Shown here: piece after piece, positions 41,496-49,957 of the stretch
Layout of the letters: each line of letters opens with the position of its first letter
How positions within the stretch are numbered: the first letter of the stretch is position 1
Origin: Pseudodesulfovibrio sediminis
GTDB lineage: Bacteria; Desulfobacterota; Desulfovibrionia; Desulfovibrionales; Desulfovibrionaceae
Direction: 5' to 3'
DNA: 64,000 nt
Assembly: GCF_020886695.1 (NCBI RefSeq)
Contig: NZ_AP024485.1
Coordinates: 1,187,001 to 1,251,000 of the forward strand
Notes under the pieces: model-generated
What the model was told of the DNA's origin: nothing
The model's database searches: none
Seen by the model: the letters and a program-made list of their open reading frames with translations, nothing else
Position numbers and translations under genes: made by a program

Positions 41496-42549
41496 CGTCG
41501 CCTCCTTCTTCGGAGCCCGTGGAAAGCCGGGAGGCCAGGCCCAGGAACCCGGCAGCTATACCCGCGATCGGCGCAACCAACGTCGCCGTGGCCAGGTTGG
41601 TTTCATCCGCCATGACATCCTTGACCGCATCCATGTGCGGTTTGCCGGGGCCAAGCCCCTTTTTACGACCTTTGTTGGCCTTCTTGCCGACGCCCTTGCC
41701 GGAATCCTTGTCAATGACCTGATTGATCATCTCGAATGGAACCGGAGAAACATACAGGGTATTTGTCCCGCCGTTCTCCTCCAACCCGTAGATGAAACCG
41801 TCCATCTCGGCTGCAAGGGCCTTGGCCCTGGCCACGATCTCGTGGCGGGGCCCGATGGTCTGCACATCCTCGGGACACACAGCAATACAGGCAGGCAGTT
41901 CGCCTTTGTCCAGCAATTGATAGCACCGGTCACATTTGTACATGACGCCGTTGCCAGCGAGCCGGGGCATAAGGTTCAGGTACAGGCCGACCCCGGACTG
42001 CCGCTGGGGGATATGCCACGGGCAGACAGCCCGACACTTGGCTCCTCCCATACACAGCGCATCATTGATTTTCGTGATACCGGAAAGCTCCTTGTTGGCA
42101 GCGCCGAAAGGACACATGTTCGCACACGGCGGATTCTGACAATGCATACACCGCCGGGGTATATTGATGTCATAGTCCTCACCCTTGTACGTCACTTCGG
42201 CGTTCTGCAGGGAGAGCCAGTTGTATGGCGTCAAACGATCATCGACATCCCGCTTGTCCGACCAGTCTTCAGTCTTGGCCCGTTTGGCCGGCAGCATGTC
42301 CGGGTACGGCTTGACTGGTTCGGGAAACTTTGACGCATTCGATTCACGACATGCGTTGACGCACTCCCCACAGCCAATACACTTGGAAAGATCCAGCAGA
42401 GTCGCCAGTTCGCCTTCGGAAGAAGAAGGCACGCGCTCCTGAGCCGCCATTGCGCCGGTAGGAATGAGCATCCCCGCCCCGCCTACGCCCAACGCTTTCA
42501 GGAAACCGCGCCGACTGACAGCACCGACCTGTTTTTTATTCTTTGACAT
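41485..42549 (-). CDS. Tat-exported four-cluster ferredoxin subunit (HybA/FdnH-like)
   Basis: A 354-residue electron-transfer protein. The Tat signal 'SRRGFLKALGVGGAGM' starts at residue 12. Four cysteine groups for four 4Fe-4S clusters follow in the HybA/FdnH order: 'CIGCGECVNAC', 'CMHCQNPPCANMCP', 'CMGGAKCRAVCP' and 'CDRCYQLLDKGELPACIAVC'. A hydrophobic stretch near 320-343 ('ATLVAPIAGIAAGFLGLA') anchors the C-terminus in the membrane. In known complexes this subunit bridges a molybdenum or nickel catalytic subunit and cytochrome b. Here no catalytic gene is adjacent; only the cytochrome b-like gene follows. Transcription starts from a promoter overlapped by a CsoR/CstR-like operator, so it should be inducible. 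Confidence 0.9.
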   Translation of the reverse strand: MSKNKKQVGAVSRRGFLKALGVGGAGMLIPTGAMAAQERVPSSSEGELATLLDLSKCIGCGECVNACRESNASKFPEPVKPYPDMLPAKRAKTEDWSDKRDVDDRLTPYNWLSLQNAEVTYKGEDYDINIPRRCMHCQNPPCANMCPFGAANKELSGITKINDALCMGGAKCRAVCPWHIPQRQSGVGLYLNLMPRLAGNGVMYKCDRCYQLLDKGELPACIAVCPEDVQTIGPRHEIVARAKALAAEMDGFIYGLEENGGTNTLYVSPVPFEMINQVIDKDSGKGVGKKANKGRKKGLGPGKPHMDAVKDVMADETNLATATLVAPIAGIAAGFLGLASRLSTGSEEGGDDAS

Positions 42550-42960
42550 GATGCTTCACAACCTCGCATTGGTTTGTTCCACCATTTTTAAATCATGTTG
42601 TTACGACAACCAATATACCCTATAGGGGTATTATTTCTTTTGTCAAGAACCCAACCTCAAAGCAGCCAACCCCAAAAAAGGTATAGAGGGTCTCACTGCA
42701 CATTTAGGAATAAAATACACCAACTTAATGTAATAACACCACTTTAAGCGTGGAAACCGTGCATACATTTGACAAACAGTGACCAATTGAGCTAGTAATC
42801 TCCCTTGAATTGATGAGCCTACTCTCACCAAAATACGATCTGTCGCTTAGGCTGACCTCACTCTGAAGGTCATCGACATCTGGCCCAAACAACCAAATTA
42901 TATTCGTCATCCCGATCTCTTCGGGTGGCTCGCCTTTTGTTTTTTATTGAGGATTATATT
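42550..42960. other. Divergent spacer between the Fe-S operon and citrate synthase
   Basis: 411 bases without a convincing gene. It holds the leftward promoter/operator at 42612-42646. About 50 bases before gltA lies a short hairpin, CCCGA-TCTCT-TCGGG (42911-42925), followed by a T-rich stretch that could weaken read-through. Small frames on the minus strand at 42643-42831 and 42725-42910 lack ribosome sites and protein-like composition. Confidence 0.6.
42612..42646 (-). promoter_or_regulatory. Sigma-70 promoter overlapped by a CsoR/CstR-like operator
   Basis: On the minus strand a consensus -35 TTGACA (complement of 42641-42646) is followed after 16 bases by TATAGG (complement of 42619-42624). 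The spacer and -10 are covered by the pseudopalindrome ATACCC-TATA-GGGGTAT (42615-42631). G/C tracts flanked by ATA/TAT around a 4-base AT centre are the operator type of the CsoR/CstR/RcnR (DUF156) repressors, which answer to copper, persulfides or nickel/cobalt. The regulator gene is not in the window. The position on the promoter implies repression. Confidence 0.68.
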
Positions 42961-44268
42961 ATGAGCAAAGACTACCCTTTCTGCCCCGACAAGACCGCAA
43001 CACTTACAATCGATGGTAAGTCCATCGAACTGCCTGTCCTCGTAGGCACAGAAAACGAACACGCCATTGATATCACTTCGCTCCGAACTGAAACAGGCTA
43101 TATTACCTTTGATCCCGGATACGGAAACACAGGTTCCTGCACCAGTGATATCACCTTTGTCGATGGCGAAAACGGTATCCTGCGCTATCGCGGCTATCCT
43201 ATCGAAGAGCTCGCAGCTCACGGCACTTTCATCGAAACAGCCTACCTGCTGATTTTCGGAGAACTGCCCACCCGTGCCGAACGTCAGGAATTTCGCGGCA
43301 TCCTTGATGAGCAGGAACTCCTGCACGAAGATCTGCGCCACCACTTCGAAGGCTTCCCGTCCAACGGACACCCCATGGCCATTCTGTCCGCGGTCATCAA
43401 CGCCCTTGGCTGCTACCATCCGGACCTGCTGGAAATCACCAATAAGGATGAATTCCTCCGCGCCGCGGCCAAGATCATCTCCAAGGTGCGCACCATCGCG
43501 GCGTGGTCCTATCGCAAGGCCCAGGGACTGCCTTTCATGTACCCGGACCCCAAGCTTTCATACTGCCGCAACTTCCTGCATATGATGCACTCCATCCCGC
43601 ACAAGCACTTCGAGCCTACTGACGCACAGGTCCGCGCCCTGACGCTCTTCTTCCTGCTGCATGCCGACCATGAGCAAAACTGCTCCTGCTCCACCGTGCG
43701 CATGGTCCAGAGCACGGAAGCCAACCTGTTCGCCTCGGTCTCGGCCGGCATCTGCGCCCTGTGGGGCCGCCTGCACGGCGGAGCCAACGCCGGCGTGGTC
43801 CACATGCTTGAAAAAATCAGGGACGGAGAGACCTCCATCCCCGAGTACATCGAGCAGGTCAAACGCAAGGAAGTCAGGCTGATGGGATTTGGTCACCGCA
43901 TCTACAAATCCTTTGATCCGCGCGCAAAAATACTGCGTGAGGCAGCCCACGACATGCTCAACTCCACAGGATACGATGATCCGCTGCTCGACATCGCCCT
44001 GGAGTTGGCCGAAGTGGCCTTGAACGACGAATACTTTACCGAACGCAAGCTCTACCCCAATGTCGACTTCTATTCGGGCATCATTCTGCGCGGGCTGGGT
44101 ATCCCGGTGAACATGTTCCCGGTGATGTTCGCCATCGGCCGCATGCCCGGCTGGATCGCTCACTGGAACGAAACCAACACGGACGGCGTGACCAAAATTC
44201 ACCGTCCCCGTCAGATCTACACCGGCAAGAAGCCGAGAAAGTACATCCCCGTGGACACTCGCCTGTAG
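42961..44268 (+). CDS. gltA: Citrate synthase, hexameric GltA type
   Basis: A 435-residue type II citrate synthase that condenses oxaloacetate and acetyl-CoA. The N-terminal beta domain 'TATLTIDGKSIELPVL' is characteristic of the NADH-sensitive Gram-negative form. 'ITFDPGYGNTGSCTSDITFV' and 'LRYRGYPIEELA' follow. Active-site residues are His in 'LLHADHEQNCSCSTVRM' (about 234), His in 'GFGHRIYKSFDPRA' (about 311) and Asp in 'NVDFYSGI' (about 368). ATG at 42961 has GAGG 9 bases upstream; a GTG at 42925 would add 12 residues without a ribosome site. It probably supplies 2-oxoglutarate for biosynthesis in an organism with an incomplete cycle. Confidence 0.97.
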   Translation: MSKDYPFCPDKTATLTIDGKSIELPVLVGTENEHAIDITSLRTETGYITFDPGYGNTGSCTSDITFVDGENGILRYRGYPIEELAAHGTFIETAYLLIFGELPTRAERQEFRGILDEQELLHEDLRHHFEGFPSNGHPMAILSAVINALGCYHPDLLEITNKDEFLRAAAKIISKVRTIAAWSYRKAQGLPFMYPDPKLSYCRNFLHMMHSIPHKHFEPTDAQVRALTLFFLLHADHEQNCSCSTVRMVQSTEANLFASVSAGICALWGRLHGGANAGVVHMLEKIRDGETSIPEYIEQVKRKEVRLMGFGHRIYKSFDPRAKILREAAHDMLNSTGYDDPLLDIALELAEVALNDEYFTERKLYPNVDFYSGIILRGLGIPVNMFPVMFAIGRMPGWIAHWNETNTDGVTKIHRPRQIYTGKKPRKYIPVDTRL

Positions 44269-44295
44269 GCAGCGACACGCACAAAAGCACATGCA

Positions 44296-44327
44296 CGAAC
44301 GCCCCTCGAAAAGGGGCGTTCGCTTTT
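44296..44327 (+). terminator. Rho-independent terminator of gltA
   Basis: CGAACGCCCCT (44296-44306) pairs with AGGGGCGTTCG (44312-44322), then a T-run at 44324-44327; 27 bases after the stop. Confidence 0.92.
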
Positions 44328-44384
44328 ACAACCATTTGAAATAGCAGTTTATCTGAACACACTCGTTCAAAACCAAACAACGCC

Positions 44385-44413
44385 GGGAGTACCATTTTCT
44401 GCTTGATACTCCC
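44385..44413 (+). promoter_or_regulatory. Inverted repeat upstream of nadK
   Basis: GGGAGTA (44385-44391) and TACTCCC (44407-44413) form perfect 7-base arms around 15 bases, 156 bases before the nadK start. It may be an operator or a leader hairpin. No known NAD-related riboswitch pattern was recognised. Confidence 0.35.
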
Positions 44414-44569
44414 CGAAGGGAATTGTCCGCGCCCCGCTCTCGTCTGGCGGCAAGGACCGAACGCCCCTCCCTTTAACAACCCAATCGGCTTATACACCAA
44501 CGCTTTACCTTGAACATGAGTCGGTGTAATGATTGCATCAGGAATTTCACGTTCAAAGGACACTTCACC

Positions 44570-45349
44570 ATGAACACCACCCGGAAGATCAACAAGATCG
44601 CCTGTCTGGCTTCGGACACGGACAAAGGCCAGGAAGGGCTTGAGCTCCTGTCCGACCGCTACACTTTCGTCGATATCGAGGAAGCAGACGCTTTGGTAGC
44701 GCTGGGTGGTGACGGGTTCATTCTCCAGACCATCCATAACAACACGGACCGCGACCTGCCCATTTACGGCATGAACCGGGGGACCATCGGCTTCCTGCTC
44801 AACCAGTTCAACCCGGACAACCTGCTGGAGCGCCTCAACAAGGCCCGAAAGCAAACGCTCAACCCGCTGGTCATGGAGGCAACGACGGTCTGGGGCGAAC
44901 GCCATACAGCCCTCGCCTTTAACGAAGTAGCCCTGTTGCGCTACTCCCAGCAGTCGGCCAATCTCCGTGTCCTGATCAATGGCAGGGAACGGCTGGACAA
45001 TCTGGTCTGCGACGGCGTCATGGTCGCCACTCCGGCCGGGAGCACGGCCTACAATCTTTCGGCGCGTGGCCCCATCATACCGCTGGGAGCCAACGTGCTC
45101 GCGCTGACACCGGTCTGTCCGTTCCGTCCCCGCCGCTGGAACGGGGCGCTTCTGCCGCACTCGGCAGTTGTGGAGTTCGAGGTCCTTGGCGCGGATTATC
45201 GCCCAGTGGGGGCAACGGCTGATTCCTACGAAGTCCGCGACATCAAACATATTCTTGTCAAGGAAGACAAATCCAAATCCGTCTGTGTCCTCTTTGACCC
45301 GGACCACTCGCTGGAAGAACGCATTTTCAACGAACAATTCGTCCACTAG
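44570..45349 (+). CDS. nadK: NAD kinase
   Basis: A 259-residue ATP-NAD kinase that makes NADP. 'EEADALVALGGDGFILQTIH' holds the GGDG motif (about 45-48). 'YGMNRGTIGFLLN' is the NE/D-like loop, where the usual 'GNLGFL' has become RGTIGFL. 'DGVMVATPAGSTAYNLSARG' is the second diagnostic motif. It is short because the N-terminal Rossmann part is reduced to a stub. The start at 44570 is chosen for AAAGGA at 9 bases; an in-frame ATG at 44510 would add 20 residues that do not look like the family. It has its own 240-base upstream region. Confidence 0.93.
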   Translation: MNTTRKINKIACLASDTDKGQEGLELLSDRYTFVDIEEADALVALGGDGFILQTIHNNTDRDLPIYGMNRGTIGFLLNQFNPDNLLERLNKARKQTLNPLVMEATTVWGERHTALAFNEVALLRYSQQSANLRVLINGRERLDNLVCDGVMVATPAGSTAYNLSARGPIIPLGANVLALTPVCPFRPRRWNGALLPHSAVVEFEVLGADYRPVGATADSYEVRDIKHILVKEDKSKSVCVLFDPDHSLEERIFNEQFVH

Positions 45350-45428
45350 AAACGGGCCATTCCCTTGAGGCCATTGTACAATTGACGAATAAAAGTATAC
45401 TGTGCCTCGATTTCAACCCGAATTTCAT

Positions 45429-45468
45429 ATTCCGACCCTCTTTACTATATTACTCATTTGGTCGGAAT
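45429..45468 (+). promoter_or_regulatory. Stem-loop in the leader of the DEAD-box helicase gene
   Basis: ATTCCGACC (45429-45437) and GGTCGGAAT (45460-45468) form a perfect 9-base stem around a 22-base AT-rich loop. It ends 24 bases before the start codon. No T-run follows, so it is not a terminator of nadK. A role as a cold- or helicase-responsive leader element is inferred from its place. Confidence 0.45.
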
Positions 45469-45492
45469 TCACATCATACATTGTAGGTAAAA

Positions 45493-47169
45493 ATGGAAAA
45501 CGAAAACCAAACCCCTGAGACAGGGACAGACGAGGCCAAACCGGAGACCCTGTTCCCGGAAATGGCCTTTGAAGACTTGTCCGATGCCATGCGGGCCGCC
45601 TGTGATCGCGCAGGCTGGGACAAACTGATGCCCGTACAGCAAAAAGCATTGCCGTATCTTATTCAGGGACAGGACGTCATGGTCCAGGCCCGGACCGGCT
45701 CCGGCAAAACCGGCGCATTCGTGCTGCCGCTCATTGAAAAACTCGATGCTTCCCGCCCGGCCTGTCAGGCCCTGATCATGGTCCCCACTCGCGAACTGGC
45801 CCAGCAGGTTGCTCAGGAAGCCACCATGCTGTCCGGCAAGGACGGCCTCAAGGTCGTGGCCGTTTATGGTGGCGTGGGCTACAAGGAACAGGTCGATGCC
45901 TTCCGCAACGGCGTTCACCTCGTTGTCGGCACCCCCGGGCGTATCCTGGACCACCTCATGCGCCGCAACCTTATCCTCGACGATCTCAAAGTATTGCTCT
46001 TTGACGAAGCCGACCGCATGCTCTCCGTCGGTTTCTACCCCGACATGGTGGAAGTAAAACGCTACCTGCCGCGCGATCTCGTGGGCGCGTTCATGTTCTC
46101 GGCCACCTTTCCCCCGTCCGTACTCCGGCTGGCGGAAGAATTCATGCACAAGCCTGAATTTTTGAACCTGTCCAGTGATGAAGAAAACATTTCATCCATC
46201 GCCCACCAGTTTGTGGAAGTGCAGGCCATGGGCAAGGAACGCAAACTCATCAAATTCATCGAGCTGGAAAACCCGGCATCCGCCATCATTTTCTGCAACA
46301 CAAAGCGCAACGTTGAATTTACCGCCGCATTGCTCTCCCAGTTCGGGTTCGACGCCGAAGGACTGACGTCTGATCTAACCCAGAAGAAACGCGAAAAACT
46401 CATGGCCCAGATCAAGGCCGGCGAGTTGCGCTTCCTGGTTGCCACCGATGTGGCGGCGCGCGGCATCGACATTCCCGATCTCTCTCACGTCTTCATGATG
46501 GAGCCGCCGGAAGACCCGGAATCCTACGTGCACCGTGCCGGTCGCACAGGGCGCGCCGGAGCTTCGGGCACGGCCATCACCATGGTGGACGTCATCCAGA
46601 AGATGGAGTTGGAGCGTATCGCCTCCCGCTTCAAGATCACCTTTGAAGAAATCAAGGACCCCACTGAGGAAGATGTCACGGCCATTATCGAGGAGCGCCT
46701 CACAGCCATCCTTGAAAAACGGTTTCGCAAGCTGACCAATATCCAGAAGGAGCGGGTGTCCCGCTTCCTGCCTCTGGCCAAAAAGTATGCTGAAGATGAA
46801 GAAGCCCTGGCTCTGCTGGCCATGCTGCTGGACGACATTTACCAACCGACCCTGCACGGCAAACCGGACGAACCCCAACAAAAACAGGAACCGTCCAGAC
46901 CAGCCAAACCTAAACAGATGGGTCGGGAACCACGTCAGGCGCCTAGCCGTACTTACCGTGAACGGCAGCCACAACGCAGCCCCAAACGCGAAGAACCGCG
47001 TCAGGAAAAACGTGAGCCCAAACGCGAGGAAACTCGGCAGCCACGGCAGGAAGAACGCCCGGCGGACAATAAGCCCCGCGACAACGCGCCCAAGCAGTCT
47101 GAAGGGGAGAGCAAGCCCAAGGCAAAAAGGCGCAGGCGACGGAGAAGAAGGAAACCCTCCGGCAGCTAG
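45493..47169 (+). CDS. DEAD-box ATP-dependent RNA helicase with a charged C-terminal tail
   Basis: A 558-residue RNA helicase (DeaD/RhlE/CshA group). Q motif 'MPVQQKALP', motif I 'ARTGSGKTGA' (about 66), Ia 'VPTRELAQQ', motif II 'LFDEADRML' (about 171), III 'SAT', IV 'AIIFCNTKRNVE', V 'ATDVAARGIDIP' and VI 'HRAGRTGRAG' (about 347) are all present. A helical dimer-like segment follows, and from about residue 455 a low-complexity tail rich in Arg, Lys, Glu, Pro and Gln that would bind RNA loosely. Such enzymes remodel rRNA and mRNA, often in the cold. A hairpin lies in its leader. A GTG-started gene follows after 3 bases. Confidence 0.92.
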   Translation: MENENQTPETGTDEAKPETLFPEMAFEDLSDAMRAACDRAGWDKLMPVQQKALPYLIQGQDVMVQARTGSGKTGAFVLPLIEKLDASRPACQALIMVPTRELAQQVAQEATMLSGKDGLKVVAVYGGVGYKEQVDAFRNGVHLVVGTPGRILDHLMRRNLILDDLKVLLFDEADRMLSVGFYPDMVEVKRYLPRDLVGAFMFSATFPPSVLRLAEEFMHKPEFLNLSSDEENISSIAHQFVEVQAMGKERKLIKFIELENPASAIIFCNTKRNVEFTAALLSQFGFDAEGLTSDLTQKKREKLMAQIKAGELRFLVATDVAARGIDIPDLSHVFMMEPPEDPESYVHRAGRTGRAGASGTAITMVDVIQKMELERIASRFKITFEEIKDPTEEDVTAIIEERLTAILEKRFRKLTNIQKERVSRFLPLAKKYAEDEEALALLAMLLDDIYQPTLHGKPDEPQQKQEPSRPAKPKQMGREPRQAPSRTYRERQPQRSPKREEPRQEKREPKREETRQPRQEERPADNKPRDNAPKQSEGESKPKAKRRRRRRRRKPSGS

Positions 47170-47172
47170 ACC

Positions 47173-47961
47173 GTGACTAAAAATCTAATCCTCGGCCTGG
47201 CAGCAGGCTACCATTACGGTGATGTTCGCCCGTTTCTCGCCTCCCTCGACAGGGTGGCGTTTGCGGGCGATCTTGTGTTGTTTGTGTCCGACACGACCCG
47301 TGATCTGGACAAAATCACAGCACATGGCGCGACCATCACCCCGACAGAACGCACCGAGGTCCTGAAAGACATTCCCTATAACGGGCTCCGGTACTTCCTG
47401 TATACGGAATGGCTTGCCACATGCGGTCAAACCTACGATCGCATCCTTCTCGCCGATGTGCGCGACGTGATCTTCCAGCGTGAACCATTTTCATATCCCT
47501 GGCCGGACGGCATCAGCTGTACCCTTGAAGATGGGAGCGCAACCATAGGAAACTGCCCGCACAACAGTCATTGGGTCCAGGGGCATCTCGGCGACGACAT
47601 GCTTGCCCGACTCGCAGACAGGCCCATATCCTGCTCCGGCACCACCGTTGCAGACCAGCCAGCCATGCTGGATTATCTTGAAAAGCAGACTGACAGCCTC
47701 AGGACATATGTCCCTGCGCACCGTATGGCCGGATATGATCAGGCCATCCACAACATGCTCATCCATACGGGTCGGCTCGACAATATGACTCTTTTCGACA
47801 ACTCCGGCCCCATTCTCACCCTGGGACAAACCCAGGGTGAACCGGCCCAGGATGCCGAAGGATATATCCTCAACGATGTCGGCGAACAAGCGCACCTGGT
47901 ACACCAGTATGATCGCAAACCAGCCTTGTTCAACGCCATACGGAAACAATTCGCGCACTGA
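47173..47961 (+). CDS. Unknown protein, possibly a GT-A-type sugar transferase
   Basis: A 262-residue soluble protein with no signal peptide. The opening 'NLILGLAAGYHYGDVRPFLA' and 'FAGDLVLFVSDTTRDLDKIT' read as alternating strand-helix units, as in a nucleotide-sugar fold. 'YDRILLADVRDVIFQREPFS' has Asp residues spaced like the metal-binding DxD of GT-A enzymes. 'CSGTTVADQPAMLDYLEKQT' and 'AGYDQAIHNMLIHTGR' resemble the acceptor/catalytic helices of some such proteins. The family is not certain. It begins with GTG 3 bases after the helicase stop and is thus in its transcript, although no functional tie is seen. Confidence 0.65.
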   Translation: MTKNLILGLAAGYHYGDVRPFLASLDRVAFAGDLVLFVSDTTRDLDKITAHGATITPTERTEVLKDIPYNGLRYFLYTEWLATCGQTYDRILLADVRDVIFQREPFSYPWPDGISCTLEDGSATIGNCPHNSHWVQGHLGDDMLARLADRPISCSGTTVADQPAMLDYLEKQTDSLRTYVPAHRMAGYDQAIHNMLIHTGRLDNMTLFDNSGPILTLGQTQGEPAQDAEGYILNDVGEQAHLVHQYDRKPALFNAIRKQFAH

Positions 47962-47997
47962 TCCGCTCTTCTTTCACAGGCCGTACACATCACGATA

Positions 47998-48025
47998 AAG
48001 CCCGGAAACACCTGTTCCCGGGCTT
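47998..48025 (+). terminator. Hairpin terminator after the DxD protein gene
   Basis: AAGCCCGG (47998-48005) pairs with CCGGGCTT (48018-48025), with more pairing inside. It lies 36 bases after the stop; the following T-content is moderate. Confidence 0.7.
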
Positions 48026-48079
48026 ACATTTTCATCAGTATACGACCTGGCCCACCGAGTATGGTGCCCGCCGCCTTTC

Positions 48080-49957
48080 CTACCGCCCTCTAAGGGCAGC
48101 AAGAGGGGGCGAAGCCACAACACGAACATGGGTGTCAGCACCTATCGCCCCAGCATTATGCTGTCCATTAAACCTGAAAAAGGCGACAGCGGAACGCAGC
48201 AACTCACTCTGTCCAGCCAATTGCTGGCTTGTGGACGACATCTCCTCAGAAACGGACGCATTGGATTGGATGATCCGATCCAGCTGTTGAATCGAATCAT
48301 TGATCTCTGAAGCGCCACTATTCTGTTCATTGCTCGCAGCAGCGATCTCATCCACAAGTTCAGCCGTCTGCTTGATATCAGGAATGATCTTGTCCAGCAT
48401 TTCACCGGCTTTTTCCGCTATTGCAACGCTGGAAACAGACAGCTCGCTTATATCCGCCGCCGCATTGCCGCTATGCTCCGCGAGTTTACGCACCTCTGCC
48501 GCGACAACGGCGAATCCCTTGCCATGTTCACCGGCTCGTGCGGCTTCAATGGCCGCATTCAAAGCCAGCAGGTTGGTCTGTCGGGCAATATCTTCGATCA
48601 CGCTGATCCTCTCGGCAATATCCTTCATGGCTTTCACGGTTTCCAAGACGGCAGCGCCACCAATTTCAGCGTCGTTTGCGACCTGTAACGCGATCTTCTG
48701 TGTCTGGGTCGCGTTTTCTGCATTCCGACGAATACTGCTCACTATCTGCTCCACACTGGAAGAAACCTCCTCAATATTAGCAGCCTGTGTATTGGCTCCT
48801 TCAGCCAACGTCTCAGACGTCACCGAAAGCTCATTGCTTCCTGAAGCCACTTCTTCGGTGGCTTGATTAATGGAGATCATGGTTTCCGCGAGTTTGCCCG
48901 TCATCATATTCAGCGCACGCGACATATCGCCCATCTCGTCCACTTTCTGCAGGCTCTTTTCAGGGATGGAAATATCCAGATCGCCTTCCGCGACCTTCTC
49001 GAGAATATCCACAGACGATTGTGTTGCCTTAGCAATAAGGCCAACGATAAAGAAAACGACACCGGCAACAGCCAGCAGCATCAACAATGTCCCGACAATT
49101 GCCGAATTTCTGATGGAGTCCAACGGACTCATCAACTCTCCGAGAGGCGCGGTGACAGCCACAATCCACCCCGCCTTTTCAGACTCGCCAAAAACCATGG
49201 TCTTCCATTGCTTTTGTTCTTCGAAATAGTATTTATATATCCCGTTCCGTTGTTTCAGCATGGCCTGGCCATAGCCGGATTTGCTGATATTGAGATCCAT
49301 GACAAATTTCTTGTTGGGATGTCCGACAATAATTCCGGTAGAGTCAATGGCAAATGCATATCCATTTTTCCCGATCTTGATCGGAGACAGGATCATGTCA
49401 TATAAATCATTGATACGAATAACAGCGAACAATACTCCGACGACAGCGCCGTTTGTTGCCCTGATCGGGGCAGAAGCGACAAAGATTGGGCTCCCTGTCG
49501 CTTTACTGATAAGTGGTTTTGATCGGCCCAGCTCCCCTCCCATCGCGGTTTTGAAATACCCTCGATCAAAGACATTGAGACTGGCATAGCTTGCAGGGCT
49601 GGCAGCCACCACTTGCCCATCCTGTCCCACAAGTGCAAGGGCTTCATACCAGGGAAAGTCATTCAAGGCATTTTCGGTGAAGACTGACACTCTGGCGACT
49701 GCTTGCGAATCTCCTTGAACAGCCTGGGCAAACTGTGCGTTACGACTCCAGTTGGACAGGTTGCCCACCATATTGTCGACCCAATCATCAACGGCTCTGA
49801 CCGCTGCGCTCTGGTCTCGTTCAATTGAATGAATGATTTCATCCTCAATAATTTCGGAAGATTTCAAGTAGCTGAACACCTGTAGTACAGCGACTCCAAG
49901 TATAACAATCCCCAGTAATGGAATAATAAGCTGCCCTCTCAACTTTACTTTAAACAA
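48080..49957 (-). CDS. Methyl-accepting chemotaxis protein with a periplasmic Cache domain
   Basis: A 625-residue receptor. A first helix (about residues 11-30), a dCache_1-type periplasmic sensor (about 35-280, with '[20 protein letters not shown]', '[20 protein letters not shown]' and '[20 protein letters not shown]'), a second helix (about 285-310), a HAMP domain, then the signalling hairpin with tip '[20 protein letters not shown]'. The sensor type binds small ligands such as amino acids or carboxylates. The start codon is TTG at 49957, supported by GGAGGGAG 5 bases away; no ATG fits. The last 30 residues extend past the methylation helix and lack a CheR-tethering pentapeptide. Confidence 0.95.
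   Translation of the reverse strand: MFKVKLRGQLIIPLLGIVILGVAVLQVFSYLKSSEIIEDEIIHSIERDQSAAVRAVDDWVDNMVGNLSNWSRNAQFAQAVQGDSQAVARVSVFTENALNDFPWYEALALVGQDGQVVAASPASYASLNVFDRGYFKTAMGGELGRSKPLISKATGSPIFVASAPIRATNGAVVGVLFAVIRINDLYDMILSPIKIGKNGYAFAIDSTGIIVGHPNKKFVMDLNISKSGYGQAMLKQRNGIYKYYFEEQKQWKTMVFGESEKAGWIVAVTAPLGELMSPLDSIRNSAIVGTLLMLLAVAGVVFFIVGLIAKATQSSVDILEKVAEGDLDISIPEKSLQKVDEMGDMSRALNMMTGKLAETMISINQATEEVASGSNELSVTSETLAEGANTQAANIEEVSSSVEQIVSSIRRNAENATQTQKIALQVANDAEIGGAAVLETVKAMKDIAERISVIEDIARQTNLLALNAAIEAARAGEHGKGFAVVAAEVRKLAEHSGNAAADISELSVSSVAIAEKAGEMLDKIIPDIKQTAELVDEIAAASNEQNSGASEINDSIQQLDRIIQSNASVSEEMSSTSQQLAGQSELLRSAVAFFRFNGQHNAGAIGADTHVRVVASPPLAALRGR

Noticed and set aside
42643-42910. 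Two small minus-strand frames in the spacer before citrate synthase
   Set aside because: No ribosome sites, no protein-like pattern, and one overlaps the Fe-S operon promoter.
44081-45346. 421-codon minus-strand frame over gltA end and nadK
   Set aside because: It crosses a strong terminator and two real genes; the composition is that of an antisense frame.
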